A stretch of DNA of 39,439 nucleotides from Candidatus Roizmanbacteria bacterium (GCA_016201695.1 JACQCK010000020.1:1-39439), one strand, 5' to 3'. Positions 7,859 through 15,764 are shown, counted from the stretch's first letter. Translations and numbers: made by a program. The notes: generated from the letters alone by a model not told the origin.

Positions 7859-8830
7859 TTAAAACAGTGCTTTTCTCAAACTATCCGTCTGTGCCGAAGT
7901 TCCGACAACAAAACCGACAAGTGTATCATCGTTGCCTACTTTTCCGCCACCTTCGCCCTGATTGACCGAAATACGTTTTTCGGCCAAATATTGAACGAAT
8001 TGAGTCGCATCCTTTACAGACGGGAATTTCAAGGTAATAGTATTGATAAGGGAGGGAATTATCTTTAGTTTCCGTTTTTCAAGAAGCTTTGTTAGTCCTT
8101 TCTTTCTTTTTAAGATAGTTAATCTTAACTTGGCGTAATATTCTTTATGTTCTAAGGCTATTTGACCGATACCACAGGAAAGATAAGAAACGTTGGACCA
8201 GGTAGTTTTCTCCATTAATTTTTTAACAAGGTCTGGCTTACCGAGAATATAACCGAGCCTGATTCCGGCCAAACCATACGATTTCGAAAATCCTCTGAAT
8301 ATAATAAGATTGTTGAATTTTGGTAATAAATCTACGACTGATAGTTTTGGGGCATATTCGCCATAAATTTCATCTATCGCAACGATTGCTTGAGGATTAT
8401 TTTTCAACAGTTCCACGATGGAAGCTTTATGGGTGTAGCCGACGGGATTATTAGGATTGGCCAGAACGAAAAAGGTGGCACCGTTAATCAGTGACGTATC
8501 AATTTGGTAGCGATCGTCTATGAGGGAATAATGCGTTGTCAAATAAGGACAGAATTGAAACGCAGTCGTATACTCGGTTGGAGTAAATAGATGAGCATTT
8601 TTACCAAATGCCTCTAAAGAAATTCGCAGAGCCTCATCAACGCCATTAGTGAGCAATACCCAATCAGAAGAAGGCAAATTAAACACCCGGGATAAGCTGT
8701 TTCTTAAAAATAGAGGTTGGGGATAATAAGTATTGCATCTGACAATATATTTTTTTAAACTTTTATAGACAAAATCAGGAACTTCTTCTTGAATTGTTGT
8801 AAACTTTAAATCGATGATTGGGTCTTTCAT
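7859..8830 (-). CDS. PLP-dependent aminotransferase, HisC-like (class I/II)
   Basis: A 323-residue fold-type I aminotransferase. Recognisable elements are the NPNNPVG motif (about 125-131), the AIDEIYGEY segment with the PLP-contacting Asp (about 151), and FSKSYGLAGIRLGY (about 180-193) with the Schiff-base lysine. The overall pattern fits histidinol-phosphate aminotransferase and related threonine-phosphate decarboxylases, but no other his or cob genes are here, so it may use another amino acid. It is slightly shorter than typical HisC (about 350). TATAAT (8839-8844) ends 8 nt before the ATG, and a 12-bp palindrome follows at 8848. Transcribed away from the TrmB-like gene side as its own unit. 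Confidence 0.8.
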   Translation of the reverse strand: MKDPIIDLKFTTIQEEVPDFVYKSLKKYIVRCNTYYPQPLFLRNSLSRVFNLPSSDWVLLTNGVDEALRISLEAFGKNAHLFTPTEYTTAFQFCPYLTTHYSLIDDRYQIDTSLINGATFFVLANPNNPVGYTHKASIVELLKNNPQAIVAIDEIYGEYAPKLSVVDLLPKFNNLIIFRGFSKSYGLAGIRLGYILGKPDLVKKLMEKTTWSNVSYLSCGIGQIALEHKEYYAKLRLTILKRKKGLTKLLEKRKLKIIPSLINTITLKFPSVKDATQFVQYLAEKRISVNQGEGGGKVGNDDTLVGFVVGTSAQTDSLRKALF

Positions 8831-8847
8831 CTTAGAATATTATACAG

Positions 8848-8859
8848 AACAGTACTGTT
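8848..8859. promoter_or_regulatory. Palindrome AACAGTACTGTT upstream of the aminotransferase
   Basis: A perfect 12-bp palindrome just upstream of the TATAAT at 8839-8844, in the spacer/-35 zone of the minus-strand promoter. The position suits a repressor or activator operator. No cognate regulator is identified; the TrmB-like gene next door is one candidate. Confidence 0.4.
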
Positions 8860-8918
8860 TGTAGTTTTAAAATAGCGAAAGACACATTTACCTCAACTGT
8901 AAAAAATGTAATTTAGGG

Positions 8919-9641
8919 TTAAATTTTATCTGCTATTTGCCACCACTGATCAAACAACTGCGAAAGAATAGTAGCAAAAGGAGGGTAACTAATTTTCATT
9001 CCAAGATCTTTTTCAGAGTGAGCGTGTTTGTATGACATAAAGTAGACGATTCTTGAGTCATAAAGCATAAGCCTGATATGACGAAGAGCGGTTTTTCGTA
9101 CCAATATGCCGTTTTGTTGCCAATAAGTCACCTGGTCGGCGTTTTCCAGAGAAAAGTCCTGGATCAACATACGAGTGACGACACCCCGTCTTTTCGCTTT
9201 GATCAAAGACAGCATGACGTCCGCCGGTATTTCGTGGCCGGAGCGCAAGAGATCGACTGTTTTATTGGCTATATCAATTTCTCCGACTGAAAGATTCATG
9301 AGTTCGTCGCGACTCTGAATAAACAACAATTTTATTTGTTTTGATTGAGGGACTTCACTGTTATTACTTAAGCCTGTTTTTGCGATTGACCGGGAGAACT
9401 GTTGAGAGAACCAATCATTCTGATAAAGCAGAAATAAAGATAAGCCTTCATCGATGGGTTTCGCGTTGAATTGGCATGGATACCGGTTGGTTTTGGTGAT
9501 TAAGCCTATCTGAGTGAGCGGTTCAGCCAGACGGTAAACGGTATTTGGAAAGATGTGAAGTTTTGTCGCCAGCTGTTTAGCCGAAAGAGGCTTACCCGAG
9601 GCAAGAAGAGCGAGATAAAGAGATTGTGACTGGGGACCCAT
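8919..9641 (-). CDS. TrmB-like transcriptional regulator
   Basis: A 240-residue protein with an N-terminal winged helix-turn-helix (about 1-60: QSLYLALLASGKPLSAKQLA followed by NTVYRLAEPLTQIGLI) and a C-terminal domain resembling the effector/phospholipase-D-like part of TrmB regulators (about 95-235). TrmB proteins sense sugars or related metabolites and repress or activate neighbouring genes. It is divergent from the PLP gene at 9717 across 75 bp that hold an inverted repeat (9648-9669). A TAAAAT at 9647-9652, 5 nt before its ATG, overlaps that repeat, so autoregulation is likely. Confidence 0.7.
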   Translation of the reverse strand: MGPQSQSLYLALLASGKPLSAKQLATKLHIFPNTVYRLAEPLTQIGLITKTNRYPCQFNAKPIDEGLSLFLLYQNDWFSQQFSRSIAKTGLSNNSEVPQSKQIKLLFIQSRDELMNLSVGEIDIANKTVDLLRSGHEIPADVMLSLIKAKRRGVVTRMLIQDFSLENADQVTYWQQNGILVRKTALRHIRLMLYDSRIVYFMSYKHAHSEKDLGMKISYPPFATILSQLFDQWWQIADKI

Positions 9642-9647
9642 AGTCTA

Positions 9648-9669
9648 TTTTAGCATTTTTTTGCTAAAA
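9648..9669. promoter_or_regulatory. Inverted-repeat operator between TrmB-like and PLP genes
   Basis: TTTTAGCA, six T, then TGCTAAAA form a perfect 8+8-bp inverted repeat; a further half-site TTTAGCAA follows at 9671-9678. It overlaps the -10 of the regulator (9647-9652) and the -35 of the PLP gene (TTGCTA 9661-9666, 16-nt spacer, TACAAT 9683-9688). It is the likely binding site for the divergent TrmB-like regulator. Confidence 0.55.
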
Positions 9670-9716
9670 CTTTAGCAATGCATACAATATGGTTAAATTA
9701 CTTGTTATAGAGGCCT

Positions 9717-10853
9717 ATGTCAGAAGCCAAAATACTTTTACGTCAAAGAGAGCCATTATTCAGAGAAGCGAAGCAAAAACTTTGTCACCGGGCACAGGTA
9801 TATCCTTTGGGCGAAAGGTTTGAAGGTCTTTCTCCGGCATTAGCCCGCATAGTTATGCTTGATGTCAGTGGTATTCCTGGTTGTCATTATGGCCTAAAAA
9901 ATGTCTTCGTTCCGATTATTGAAAACTTGGAACTTCGCGGAACAGTTATTGCTGGAAGAAGTGTTCCGGTGTCACCAGAGACAGCAATTTTAGTTGAACC
10001 AAGTACAGGTAACGGTTGGGTCGCTTTCAGCGATGCGGCTAATTGTTTGGGATACGAACATATCGTAGTCATACCCGACGGTTTGCCGGAGGCCAGATAT
10101 AGGCATCCGGAGCAAAGAGAGGTAAGGATGATTAAAACTCCGGCAGAAGACTACGCGGCCGGAATGCCCAAACAGATGAGGCGATTAATGATAGAAAATC
10201 CCAAGCGATTAACTCGAGGCGAAAAAATATACATAACTCCAAACCACGCTATAAGCGGGGCGGAAATAACAGTTAGGACAATGAGTGAGTTAGGTAGGCA
10301 ATTATTGCAACAGATCGGTGAACAACACCTGCCTCTTCGGGTTGTTGTTTCGATGGGCAATGGTGCCAGTGTTTGTGCCCTAGGTGAACATGTCAAAGAA
10401 AAGGTTCCAGGCTCGTTAGTTGTGGCAACGGAATCATTTGTTTACGGAGCCGGTTATGATAAATTTGCCCGGCTCAAGAATCTGCCTCGATATGAGGAGC
10501 TGTATGGTATTGAACCGGCAAATAAAGATTTGATGGTGGTTTTTTCCGCATATGGAACCAACGCCCCGATCGGGATAGAACTTCCTCTTCAGGAAAGAGC
10601 AATGAACTTGCTAGATGATTTTTTGTTGTTTACCAACGCGGCTGCCCTGCACGTATTTAAAGAATTAACTTCTTCAGAAAAATTTTTGGAATGCGCAAGA
10701 CAGCTTCCGAATTACAGCATTCTGCCAAGAGCTCTTTATGAACAATTTGGAAACTCTACTTTAGCAAATATAATTAGCGCTTCCCGGTTTACAGAAAAAG
10801 CTAATGAATTGGTTGTCGCCATGGCTTACGATGGAAGAGGAAATTATAGTTAA
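9717..10853 (+). CDS. Cysteine-synthase-fold PLP enzyme (fold type II), divergent
   Basis: A 378-residue protein with the layout of the CysK/TrpB family. HYGLKNVFVPIIENLELRG sits where family members have SVKDR plus helix, placing a likely PLP lysine in GLKN. EPSTGNGWVAF corresponds to the substrate loop EPTSGNTG. VSMGNGASVCALGEHVKE corresponds to the phosphate-binding GSGGT loop. These motifs are altered enough that classical O-acetylserine sulfhydrylase activity is doubtful. A short SD-like GAGG (9710-9713) precedes the ATG, and a promoter at 9661-9688 would give a leader of about 20 nt, unlike most genes here. The regulator faces it. Possible role: making or degrading an unusual amino acid. 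Confidence 0.65.
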   Translation: MSEAKILLRQREPLFREAKQKLCHRAQVYPLGERFEGLSPALARIVMLDVSGIPGCHYGLKNVFVPIIENLELRGTVIAGRSVPVSPETAILVEPSTGNGWVAFSDAANCLGYEHIVVIPDGLPEARYRHPEQREVRMIKTPAEDYAAGMPKQMRRLMIENPKRLTRGEKIYITPNHAISGAEITVRTMSELGRQLLQQIGEQHLPLRVVVSMGNGASVCALGEHVKEKVPGSLVVATESFVYGAGYDKFARLKNLPRYEELYGIEPANKDLMVVFSAYGTNAPIGIELPLQERAMNLLDDFLLFTNAAALHVFKELTSSEKFLECARQLPNYSILPRALYEQFGNSTLANIISASRFTEKANELVVAMAYDGRGNYS

Positions 10854-10909
10854 TAGGTAAGCCCTCGGGATTGAAAAATGCACTATAAAAAAGCTCTCTC
10901 CGTACCCAT

Positions 10910-11086
10910 ATGAATAATATAAAGGATTACGGGTTAATTTTTAACAAAAATAAAAAGTCCGAACGTGAACTAATCGCTGAAACAAATCTACAAGTAAGGA
11001 AAATTGGATTATCATTGCCAGATATCGAACTCCGGAGGTTGCAAATCACTGTGATTAAGTATTCAGACGTTGAGATGAAAGTATAG
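10910..11086 (+). CDS. Small hypothetical protein (58 residues)
   Basis: ATG to TAG encodes a short charged protein that includes AETNLQVRKIGLSLPDIEL. No family is recognised. Support comes from the related but broken copy at 7697-7803, where the reading is kept at the amino-acid level. No Shine-Dalgarno and only a weak upstream AT stretch are seen. It ends 7 nt before the TATAAT of the lycopene-cyclase-like pair. It may be a real small gene or a repeated non-coding element that happens to be open. Confidence 0.4.
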   Translation: MNNIKDYGLIFNKNKKSERELIAETNLQVRKIGLSLPDIELRRLQITVIKYSDVEMKV

Positions 11087-11104
11087 GACAATTATAATGT
11101 GAGT

Positions 11105-11410
11105 ATGTTGAGCTATCCATTGTGGCTATTCTTATTTTGTGTTCTTCCCATAGTCGTTGTATGCCTTTTGGAATTTAAGACCATCAAGAAGTATAAAAAA
11201 GTAATCGCTTTGGCAATAACAGGGTCAATTATATTTTCTTTTCCTTGGGATTTTATCGCAATCCATGAGAAGATTTGGTACTTCACAAAACCACATATTG
11301 TTGGAATTTGGCTGGGAGGACTGCCGATAGAGGAGTGGTTTTTTATTACGCTCGAAACAGTATTATTTACGACAGTTACTATCGTGCTTTGGGAAAAGTA
11401 TCAAAACTAA
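11105..11410 (+). CDS. Lycopene cyclase domain protein, CrtYc-like subunit
   Basis: A protein of about 100 residues with three membrane helices. The conserved core FPWDFIAIHEKIWYF and then GIWLGGLPIEEWFF matches the lycopene cyclase domain pattern (WDxxAxxxxxWxF ... GIxxxxxPxEExxFF). In actinobacteria two such small subunits, CrtYc and CrtYd, form one heterodimeric cyclase that closes the ends of lycopene; the MPLEELLFF-type motif here fits CrtYc. The ATG at 11105 is used because TATAAT (11093-11098) ends 6 nt before it; a GTG at 11099 abuts the box. It is followed after 4 nt by the partner gene. No phytoene synthase or desaturase is in the window. Confidence 0.7.
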   Translation: MLSYPLWLFLFCVLPIVVVCLLEFKTIKKYKKVIALAITGSIIFSFPWDFIAIHEKIWYFTKPHIVGIWLGGLPIEEWFFITLETVLFTTVTIVLWEKYQN

Positions 11411-11414
11411 TTTT

Positions 11415-11738
11415 ATGTTCGGGAAATTTTCTTACTTAATCTACATGTTGATTTTTACCTTAATACCTATCTCTATTTTATGGACTAAATATTACAGTCC
11501 ACTCAAAAAAAATATAAAAATAGTTTTAACGGTTATGATTATTGCCATTATTTATCAACTTATAGCCGACCCATTTGCAGAAGCTTGGCACGCCTGGTTC
11601 TTTTCGGAAAATAAGGTAATGGGACTGTGGCTATTCAATTTCCCAGTTGAGAATATAATTTTTTTCGCGTTGGTTTCAATTGCAATTTCATCAGCTGTAA
11701 TTGCCTTTATATATCACGAACAAAAGAACAAGAACTAA
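11415..11738 (+). CDS. Lycopene cyclase domain protein, CrtYd-like subunit
   Basis: A protein of 107 residues with three membrane helices. ADPFAEAWHAWFF followed by GLWLFNFPVENIIFF follows the same template as the upstream gene, with the PVExxxFF form typical of the CrtYd half. It begins 4 nt after the stop of the first subunit with no Shine-Dalgarno, so the two are co-transcribed and probably assemble into one membrane enzyme. In fungi and archaea the equivalent halves are fused in one chain. Activity on lycopene is inferred from the family. Confidence 0.68.
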   Translation: MFGKFSYLIYMLIFTLIPISILWTKYYSPLKKNIKIVLTVMIIAIIYQLIADPFAEAWHAWFFSENKVMGLWLFNFPVENIIFFALVSIAISSAVIAFIYHEQKNKN

Positions 11739-11899
11739 GAATGAGCCGTTAGCATATTATTCTTAAACGTCCGTAAATAATCTGCTTCCATAAAGTCTTT
11801 AATTATTTAAGTAAGTAACGAAATACATCCAATTTTAGATAGTTATAAGGCTAGCTTTTAAGTATATTTATTTCTTTTTACAAACAATAAAAAATTTCA

Positions 11900-12307
11900 T
11901 CATTTTCTTCTGCCGGCTCTAAATGTAGACAAAAGGGCATTAAGTTCTTTATCGCTGGCCGGTACTTTTTCTTCTTTAACAGGTTCTGCAACCACCGCAC
12001 TAGTTTGAGCTGATGAAGTTTCCGCTTGCGGTCTTAATTTTTTCTGTTCTCTGAATAGCCATAGCGGATTTGGCACCTCACGTATTTTAAGTTCCGGGAA
12101 ATGTTCCTTTAGTAATCCAGCGCCATAATCTACATGTTGATCGCAGACCAGAGCCTGACCTGCAGTAGAAATATAACGTCCTATATGGTCAGTCCTAATA
12201 CTGTCTAACTCCATATTCGGTACTCTATTACAGTTTGGCTCAAGGCATTTCGCTATAGATGAGTTTAGCCTATACATAGTACATGATACTATATTAGGAA
12301 ACGCCAA
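11900..12307 (-). CDS. Hypothetical protein with Cys/His pairs
   Basis: A 135-residue protein without a recognised family. Residues 20-60 contain AKCLEPNCNR and later ALVCDQH, a C-x4-C ... C-x2-H arrangement that could bind zinc. The second half is Ala/Glu/Lys-rich and probably disordered, ending in a helical, basic tail. The TTG start at 12307 is uncertain; an ATG ten codons downstream (MYRLNSS) is possible. About 160 bp between this gene and the cyclase pair hold nothing I can identify. Confidence 0.5.
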   Translation of the reverse strand: MAFPNIVSCTMYRLNSSIAKCLEPNCNRVPNMELDSIRTDHIGRYISTAGQALVCDQHVDYGAGLLKEHFPELKIREVPNPLWLFREQKKLRPQAETSSAQTSAVVAEPVKEEKVPASDKELNALLSTFRAGRRK

Positions 12308-12451
12308 ATGTAAATTTAAGTGAAAGAAAGATAGTTGATCGGCAGAAGAAAAATTAGAAACGTATATGCGCTGTATCTTCTTCCGGTATAAAACACCCGG
12401 CCGTCGAAAGTCTTGTAAAAGGAACTTGAAAGGGTTATATTAATTTTGTAC

Positions 12452-12754
12452 ATGACAAAAAATCCATTCGCCAATGCCTTAGCCGCAACAATCTATATCG
12501 TTATCGTCGCCTCAATTATGTTTTATGGGGCGGCTTACCATTTCGGCCGTAACAACTCGGTGATAATTCCGATTACGTTTATCTCGCTCTTTACTCTCTC
12601 GGCGGCGGTGATGGGCTATCTTTTTCTCTATCAACCGATCCAGCTTTACCTTGATGGGAAAAAGAAGGTGGCGGTAAATCTTTTTCTTCAGACGGTTGCT
12701 TTTTTTGCGGTTGTTACCTTTCTCATCCTTCTCGTATTTTTCTCAAGGATTTAA
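12452..12754 (+). CDS. Small membrane protein, hypothetical
   Basis: A 100-residue protein with three predicted membrane helices (about 12-30, 37-60 and 77-98) and a short basic loop LDGKKKV. No family is recognised. The ATG at 12452 is preceded by an AT-rich TATATTAAT stretch (12436-12444) 7 nt ahead. A hairpin overlaps its stop codon. The next gene, 102 bp downstream, has its own TATAAT. Confidence 0.6.
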   Translation: MTKNPFANALAATIYIVIVASIMFYGAAYHFGRNNSVIIPITFISLFTLSAAVMGYLFLYQPIQLYLDGKKKVAVNLFLQTVAFFAVVTFLILLVFFSRI

Positions 12755-12777
12755 TTTCTAGTCTAAAAGACGAAATT
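12753..12777 (+). terminator. Possible terminator-like hairpin
   Basis: AATTTC-TA-GTCT-AAA-AGAC-GAAATT folds into a 10-bp stem with a 2-nt bulge, starting in the stop codon of the small membrane protein. There is no downstream T-run, so termination is uncertain. Confidence 0.3.
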
Positions 12778-12856
12778 TCCAAACCGGGTTTAACCGCCGG
12801 AGCGATAGAACTTATAGTATTGAAAACCACCTGCCTTTTATTTATAATACTTTTTT

Positions 12857-13861
12857 ATGCCTGAAATACAAAAACCAGTCCCAAGGGGTGTTTATTTTGG
12901 CGACAGGCCATCGAAATGGTATCAACAATTAAACACGCCAAATCTAGATTTTAGCGCTAGGCAGCTGCCCTCACTTGGAGAACATCTTGCTCGGCGGATA
13001 ATCGAACCGGAGGGGACGATTGATAGGACGTGGTACCAACAGGAAGGAAATGAAACAGGTTTAGATGGAGCCGTGAAGATAGTGCCTCTGCCCGTTTGTA
13101 TTCCTCCGGCTTTAAGTAAAAGCGCCATCAAAGAAATGCAGAAGTTACGAGCCGAAGGCCTATTGACCTCGCTACGCGGCGGGCGACCGACCGATTTGGC
13201 CCGCCCACTTACGCCTAAAGTCAGGGCCAGAATAGCAGACGGCAGCCCTGATTTAGTTAATCTTATCAGACGGGTTGAGGAAGGAATAAAAGGCGGACCG
13301 TTATTTATTCGCACCCTCAAATTTGACGAAGCCCGTGCCTCTACTACCCAAGGAGAAGCAGATAAAAGCAAGCCAAATCTTCATTTCGACGCAGAGGGGA
13401 GCAGCCGAAACGATTATGGCGGGCCAGTGTATCAATTTTACGCCAATGTTTCCAGAGTGCCAAGGCAGTTTAACGTTTTGCCGATTCCTTTGGGAGAAAT
13501 GATCTTTCTTCTTAAGCAAAATGGCTTGGTTACCGATCAAGAAAGCCAGAGCCTGCCTCTTAAAGGTATTCTGGCAAGATTTACACAGCGCTTTAATGTT
13601 CCTGTCGAACAAATTATTGTCGAATCCGGCCAGCTGGCCATTTTTAACGGTCGGGTTTACGCCCATGACGCGGGTAAAGGCCAAATCAGATTTTTAAGAA
13701 ACGGAGAGTTTCGTCCAAGTCACGAGCCAGATTTTGTTTTGGCGCTGGATACGGTGACAACACGATACTATGAAGGATATTATGATCCAGGTCAATCTAT
13801 ACTCGAAGATCCCGGCACCGACGCTTGGTGGGCGATGATGAACAAATCAAACCGAAGTTAA
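12857..13861 (+). CDS. 2-oxoglutarate/Fe(II)-oxygenase-like protein
   Basis: A 334-residue soluble protein. The HxD of a double-stranded beta-helix oxygenase is seen as LHFDAEG (His176, Asp178); the distal ligand is His270 in GQLAIFNGRVYAHDAG, and Arg278 follows at the usual spacing for binding the 2-oxoglutarate carboxylate. This parallels GQMVIIDNTRVVHGR of the convergent neighbour, although overall similarity is low. Such enzymes hydroxylate, desaturate or cyclise small molecules or amino acids. The substrate is unknown. TATAAT (12843-12848) ends 8 nt before the ATG. Its last 15 bases overlap the end of the gene at 13847 on the other strand. Confidence 0.6.
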   Translation: MPEIQKPVPRGVYFGDRPSKWYQQLNTPNLDFSARQLPSLGEHLARRIIEPEGTIDRTWYQQEGNETGLDGAVKIVPLPVCIPPALSKSAIKEMQKLRAEGLLTSLRGGRPTDLARPLTPKVRARIADGSPDLVNLIRRVEEGIKGGPLFIRTLKFDEARASTTQGEADKSKPNLHFDAEGSSRNDYGGPVYQFYANVSRVPRQFNVLPIPLGEMIFLLKQNGLVTDQESQSLPLKGILARFTQRFNVPVEQIIVESGQLAIFNGRVYAHDAGKGQIRFLRNGEFRPSHEPDFVLALDTVTTRYYEGYYDPGQSILEDPGTDAWWAMMNKSNRS

Positions 13862-14722
13862 TTCTTTGACGAGCTCGGTCCGAAAACAATCAATGTCGGC
13901 AACAGCCGCTTCCAATCCAAACATAAACTGATAGATTTCCTTTGCCGCGCGTTTACCGAATCGGCCATGGACCACCCGGGTATTGTCAATAATAACCATT
14001 TGGCCGGGCAAAAGCTCGACGCCTGTTTCGATTTTATCAAGATAAATACCTCTTTTTTCGTAGAATAACTGTTCATTTTTCAGACTTTGTGAGCCGTTTG
14101 CATTTTTACCGCCTTTGAACCATTGGGCCATGGTTTTATCCCGATAATTAGCCAACTCGTTAGTACCGTTGACGGCATCAACAACGCGAGCAAAGCACTG
14201 CAAACGATAGGTGTTTGTGTCAGCCCAACCGTCTCCATAGTGCTTGACATAACTGATGAGCTTTTTTTCTACCGCTTCAGCTTCTTTGTGTTTAGGTTGG
14301 GAAAAAAGGCCCTTAAGAGATAATATTCTTGTCTTCGTACCGCTGGCCGGCGTACCAAAAGGATGGTATAAAGCCACGGCGCTAATCATGAGCTGTGGTT
14401 GTTCGCTTATAATCGGCTGCCCCATATCAAAGTGGAGAGCCTGAAATGAAGTTTCGACCGAGTCCCCACACATGGGGATCGCGTCGGCTTTAACGAGCTG
14501 AATTCGGTCCTGAATGTTTGTGAGTAAAGGCAGGCGTTCAGTATCCAAATTAGCCAAAAACAATTCCGCCGTTTGCTGGGCTTTTTCAGGAGAGCTAATC
14601 GAGTCGAAAACGGTAAAACCCTTGTCGTAAAAATCTCTTGGCACCGGTAATGGCCGGGTCTTATATCGGGCGACCGGTTGTGTTTGAGAGAATAATAGCT
14701 GTTGGGAATTGTAGAGGTTCAT
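13847..14722 (-). CDS. TauD/CAS-type 2-oxoglutarate/Fe(II) oxygenase
   Basis: A 291-residue protein in the TauD/clavaminate-synthase-like group. Iron ligands are His97 and Asp99 (ALHFDMG) and His252 (NTRVVHGRF); a downstream Arg (254 or 258) would bind 2-oxoglutarate. The typical LLPGQMVIIDN strand precedes the distal His. I start it at ATG 14722 (MNLYNSQQ) because the open frame further upstream lies inside metK. It follows metK by 67 bp on the same strand and may share its transcript. It converges with the other oxygenase-like gene with a 15-bp overlap. Substrate unknown; an amino acid or amino-acid-derived compound is plausible. Confidence 0.72.
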   Translation of the reverse strand: MNLYNSQQLLFSQTQPVARYKTRPLPVPRDFYDKGFTVFDSISSPEKAQQTAELFLANLDTERLPLLTNIQDRIQLVKADAIPMCGDSVETSFQALHFDMGQPIISEQPQLMISAVALYHPFGTPASGTKTRILSLKGLFSQPKHKEAEAVEKKLISYVKHYGDGWADTNTYRLQCFARVVDAVNGTNELANYRDKTMAQWFKGGKNANGSQSLKNEQLFYEKRGIYLDKIETGVELLPGQMVIIDNTRVVHGRFGKRAAKEIYQFMFGLEAAVADIDCFRTELVKELTSV

Positions 14723-14789
14723 TTTTTTGCGTATCGTCAGTTTACAGAAGCGGGAATAATTTTTCAATACCGTCTTTACTGGCCGATCT

Positions 14790-15755
14790 TTACTCAAATT
14801 TCTCCCACGCCAGTGCCCTGCCCCGGCCGAAGTGACCGTTTCTCGCAAGATCAAGATAGATCGGTTTTCGTAGGGCAAAACGTTCGATGATCGCCGGTGG
14901 TCGGCAGTCATAGTCAAAGTCTGTTTCGGCCCCGTCAACTAAAGCGATCTGCATAACCGGCTCGGCCCGGCCGATGACGTAGCCGATTTTTACCAGCGTC
15001 TCTTTTGCTCCGTACTTTTTTAGAAGCCGCAAGGCAATCCAGCGGGCCATATAGGCGGCGCTTCTGTCGACTTTGGTCGCATCCTTGCCGGAAAAGGCGC
15101 CGCCGCCGACTGGGATACGCGGGCCGTAGGCGTCAACGACTATTTTTCTGCCGGTACAGCCGCTGTCGGCGGCAAAACCGCCAATGTCAAAGGCGCCGGT
15201 ATAATTGGCAAATATTTTTTGTGGGTCAATGGTTAATCCACAGTTTTTAACATGTTTTTTGAGTTGGTTCTGGGTTTTGCCCTGAACCGATAGTACGACT
15301 GACGTGAGTTTATTATTCTCTATGGTTACTTGCGACTTACCGTCAACGGCAAACCCGCGCAGCAGTTTTCGGGCCAAATACATTTCTTGGGGCATATAGG
15401 CGGCATTTTCGCGACAGGCATAACCAATCATGATGCCCTGGTCGCCGGCACCACCCGTATTAACGCCTTGAGCAATCTCCGGCGACTGCGCTGAAATATG
15501 GGAAATAACACCGATATCCTGACCGGTAAGCTTTTTATAATATTTTTTGACGACCGTCTTATGATCGACCTTTCCCTTTGTGGTAATTTCGCCAAACAGA
15601 GCCACGTACCCGTGTCCGCCAACCGTCTCGACCGCCACTCGGGAAAATGGATCCTGCTTTAAGTACTCATCCAGTAAGAGATCAGAGATTTGGTCGCAAA
15701 TTTTATCAGGATGCAGATAAGTGACTGATTCAGCGATAAGTCTGGTGTTTTTCAT
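14790..15755 (-). CDS. metK: S-adenosylmethionine synthetase, short form
   Basis: MetK makes SAM from methionine and ATP. Signature elements are HPDK (15-18) with the catalytic His, GAGDQGIMIGYA (102-113) and GGGAFSGKDATKVDRSAAY (217-235). At 321 residues it is about 60 shorter than typical bacterial MetK (about 385): the segment after GYACRE is contracted and internal loops are trimmed, but the ATP and methionine site motifs are kept, so it is probably active. It ends upstream of the oxygenase on the same strand and starts 9 bp after the end of the phosphate transporter gene, so co-transcription is possible. Confidence 0.92.
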   Translation of the reverse strand: MKNTRLIAESVTYLHPDKICDQISDLLLDEYLKQDPFSRVAVETVGGHGYVALFGEITTKGKVDHKTVVKKYYKKLTGQDIGVISHISAQSPEIAQGVNTGGAGDQGIMIGYACRENAAYMPQEMYLARKLLRGFAVDGKSQVTIENNKLTSVVLSVQGKTQNQLKKHVKNCGLTIDPQKIFANYTGAFDIGGFAADSGCTGRKIVVDAYGPRIPVGGGAFSGKDATKVDRSAAYMARWIALRLLKKYGAKETLVKIGYVIGRAEPVMQIALVDGAETDFDYDCRPPAIIERFALRKPIYLDLARNGHFGRGRALAWEKFE

Positions 15756-15764
15756 AAAAGAGCA

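Noticed and set aside
12922-13684. Two minus-strand open frames opposite the first oxygenase-like gene
   Set aside because: The plus-strand protein has the HxD...H motif, a promoter and an N-terminus; the opposite frames show no motifs.
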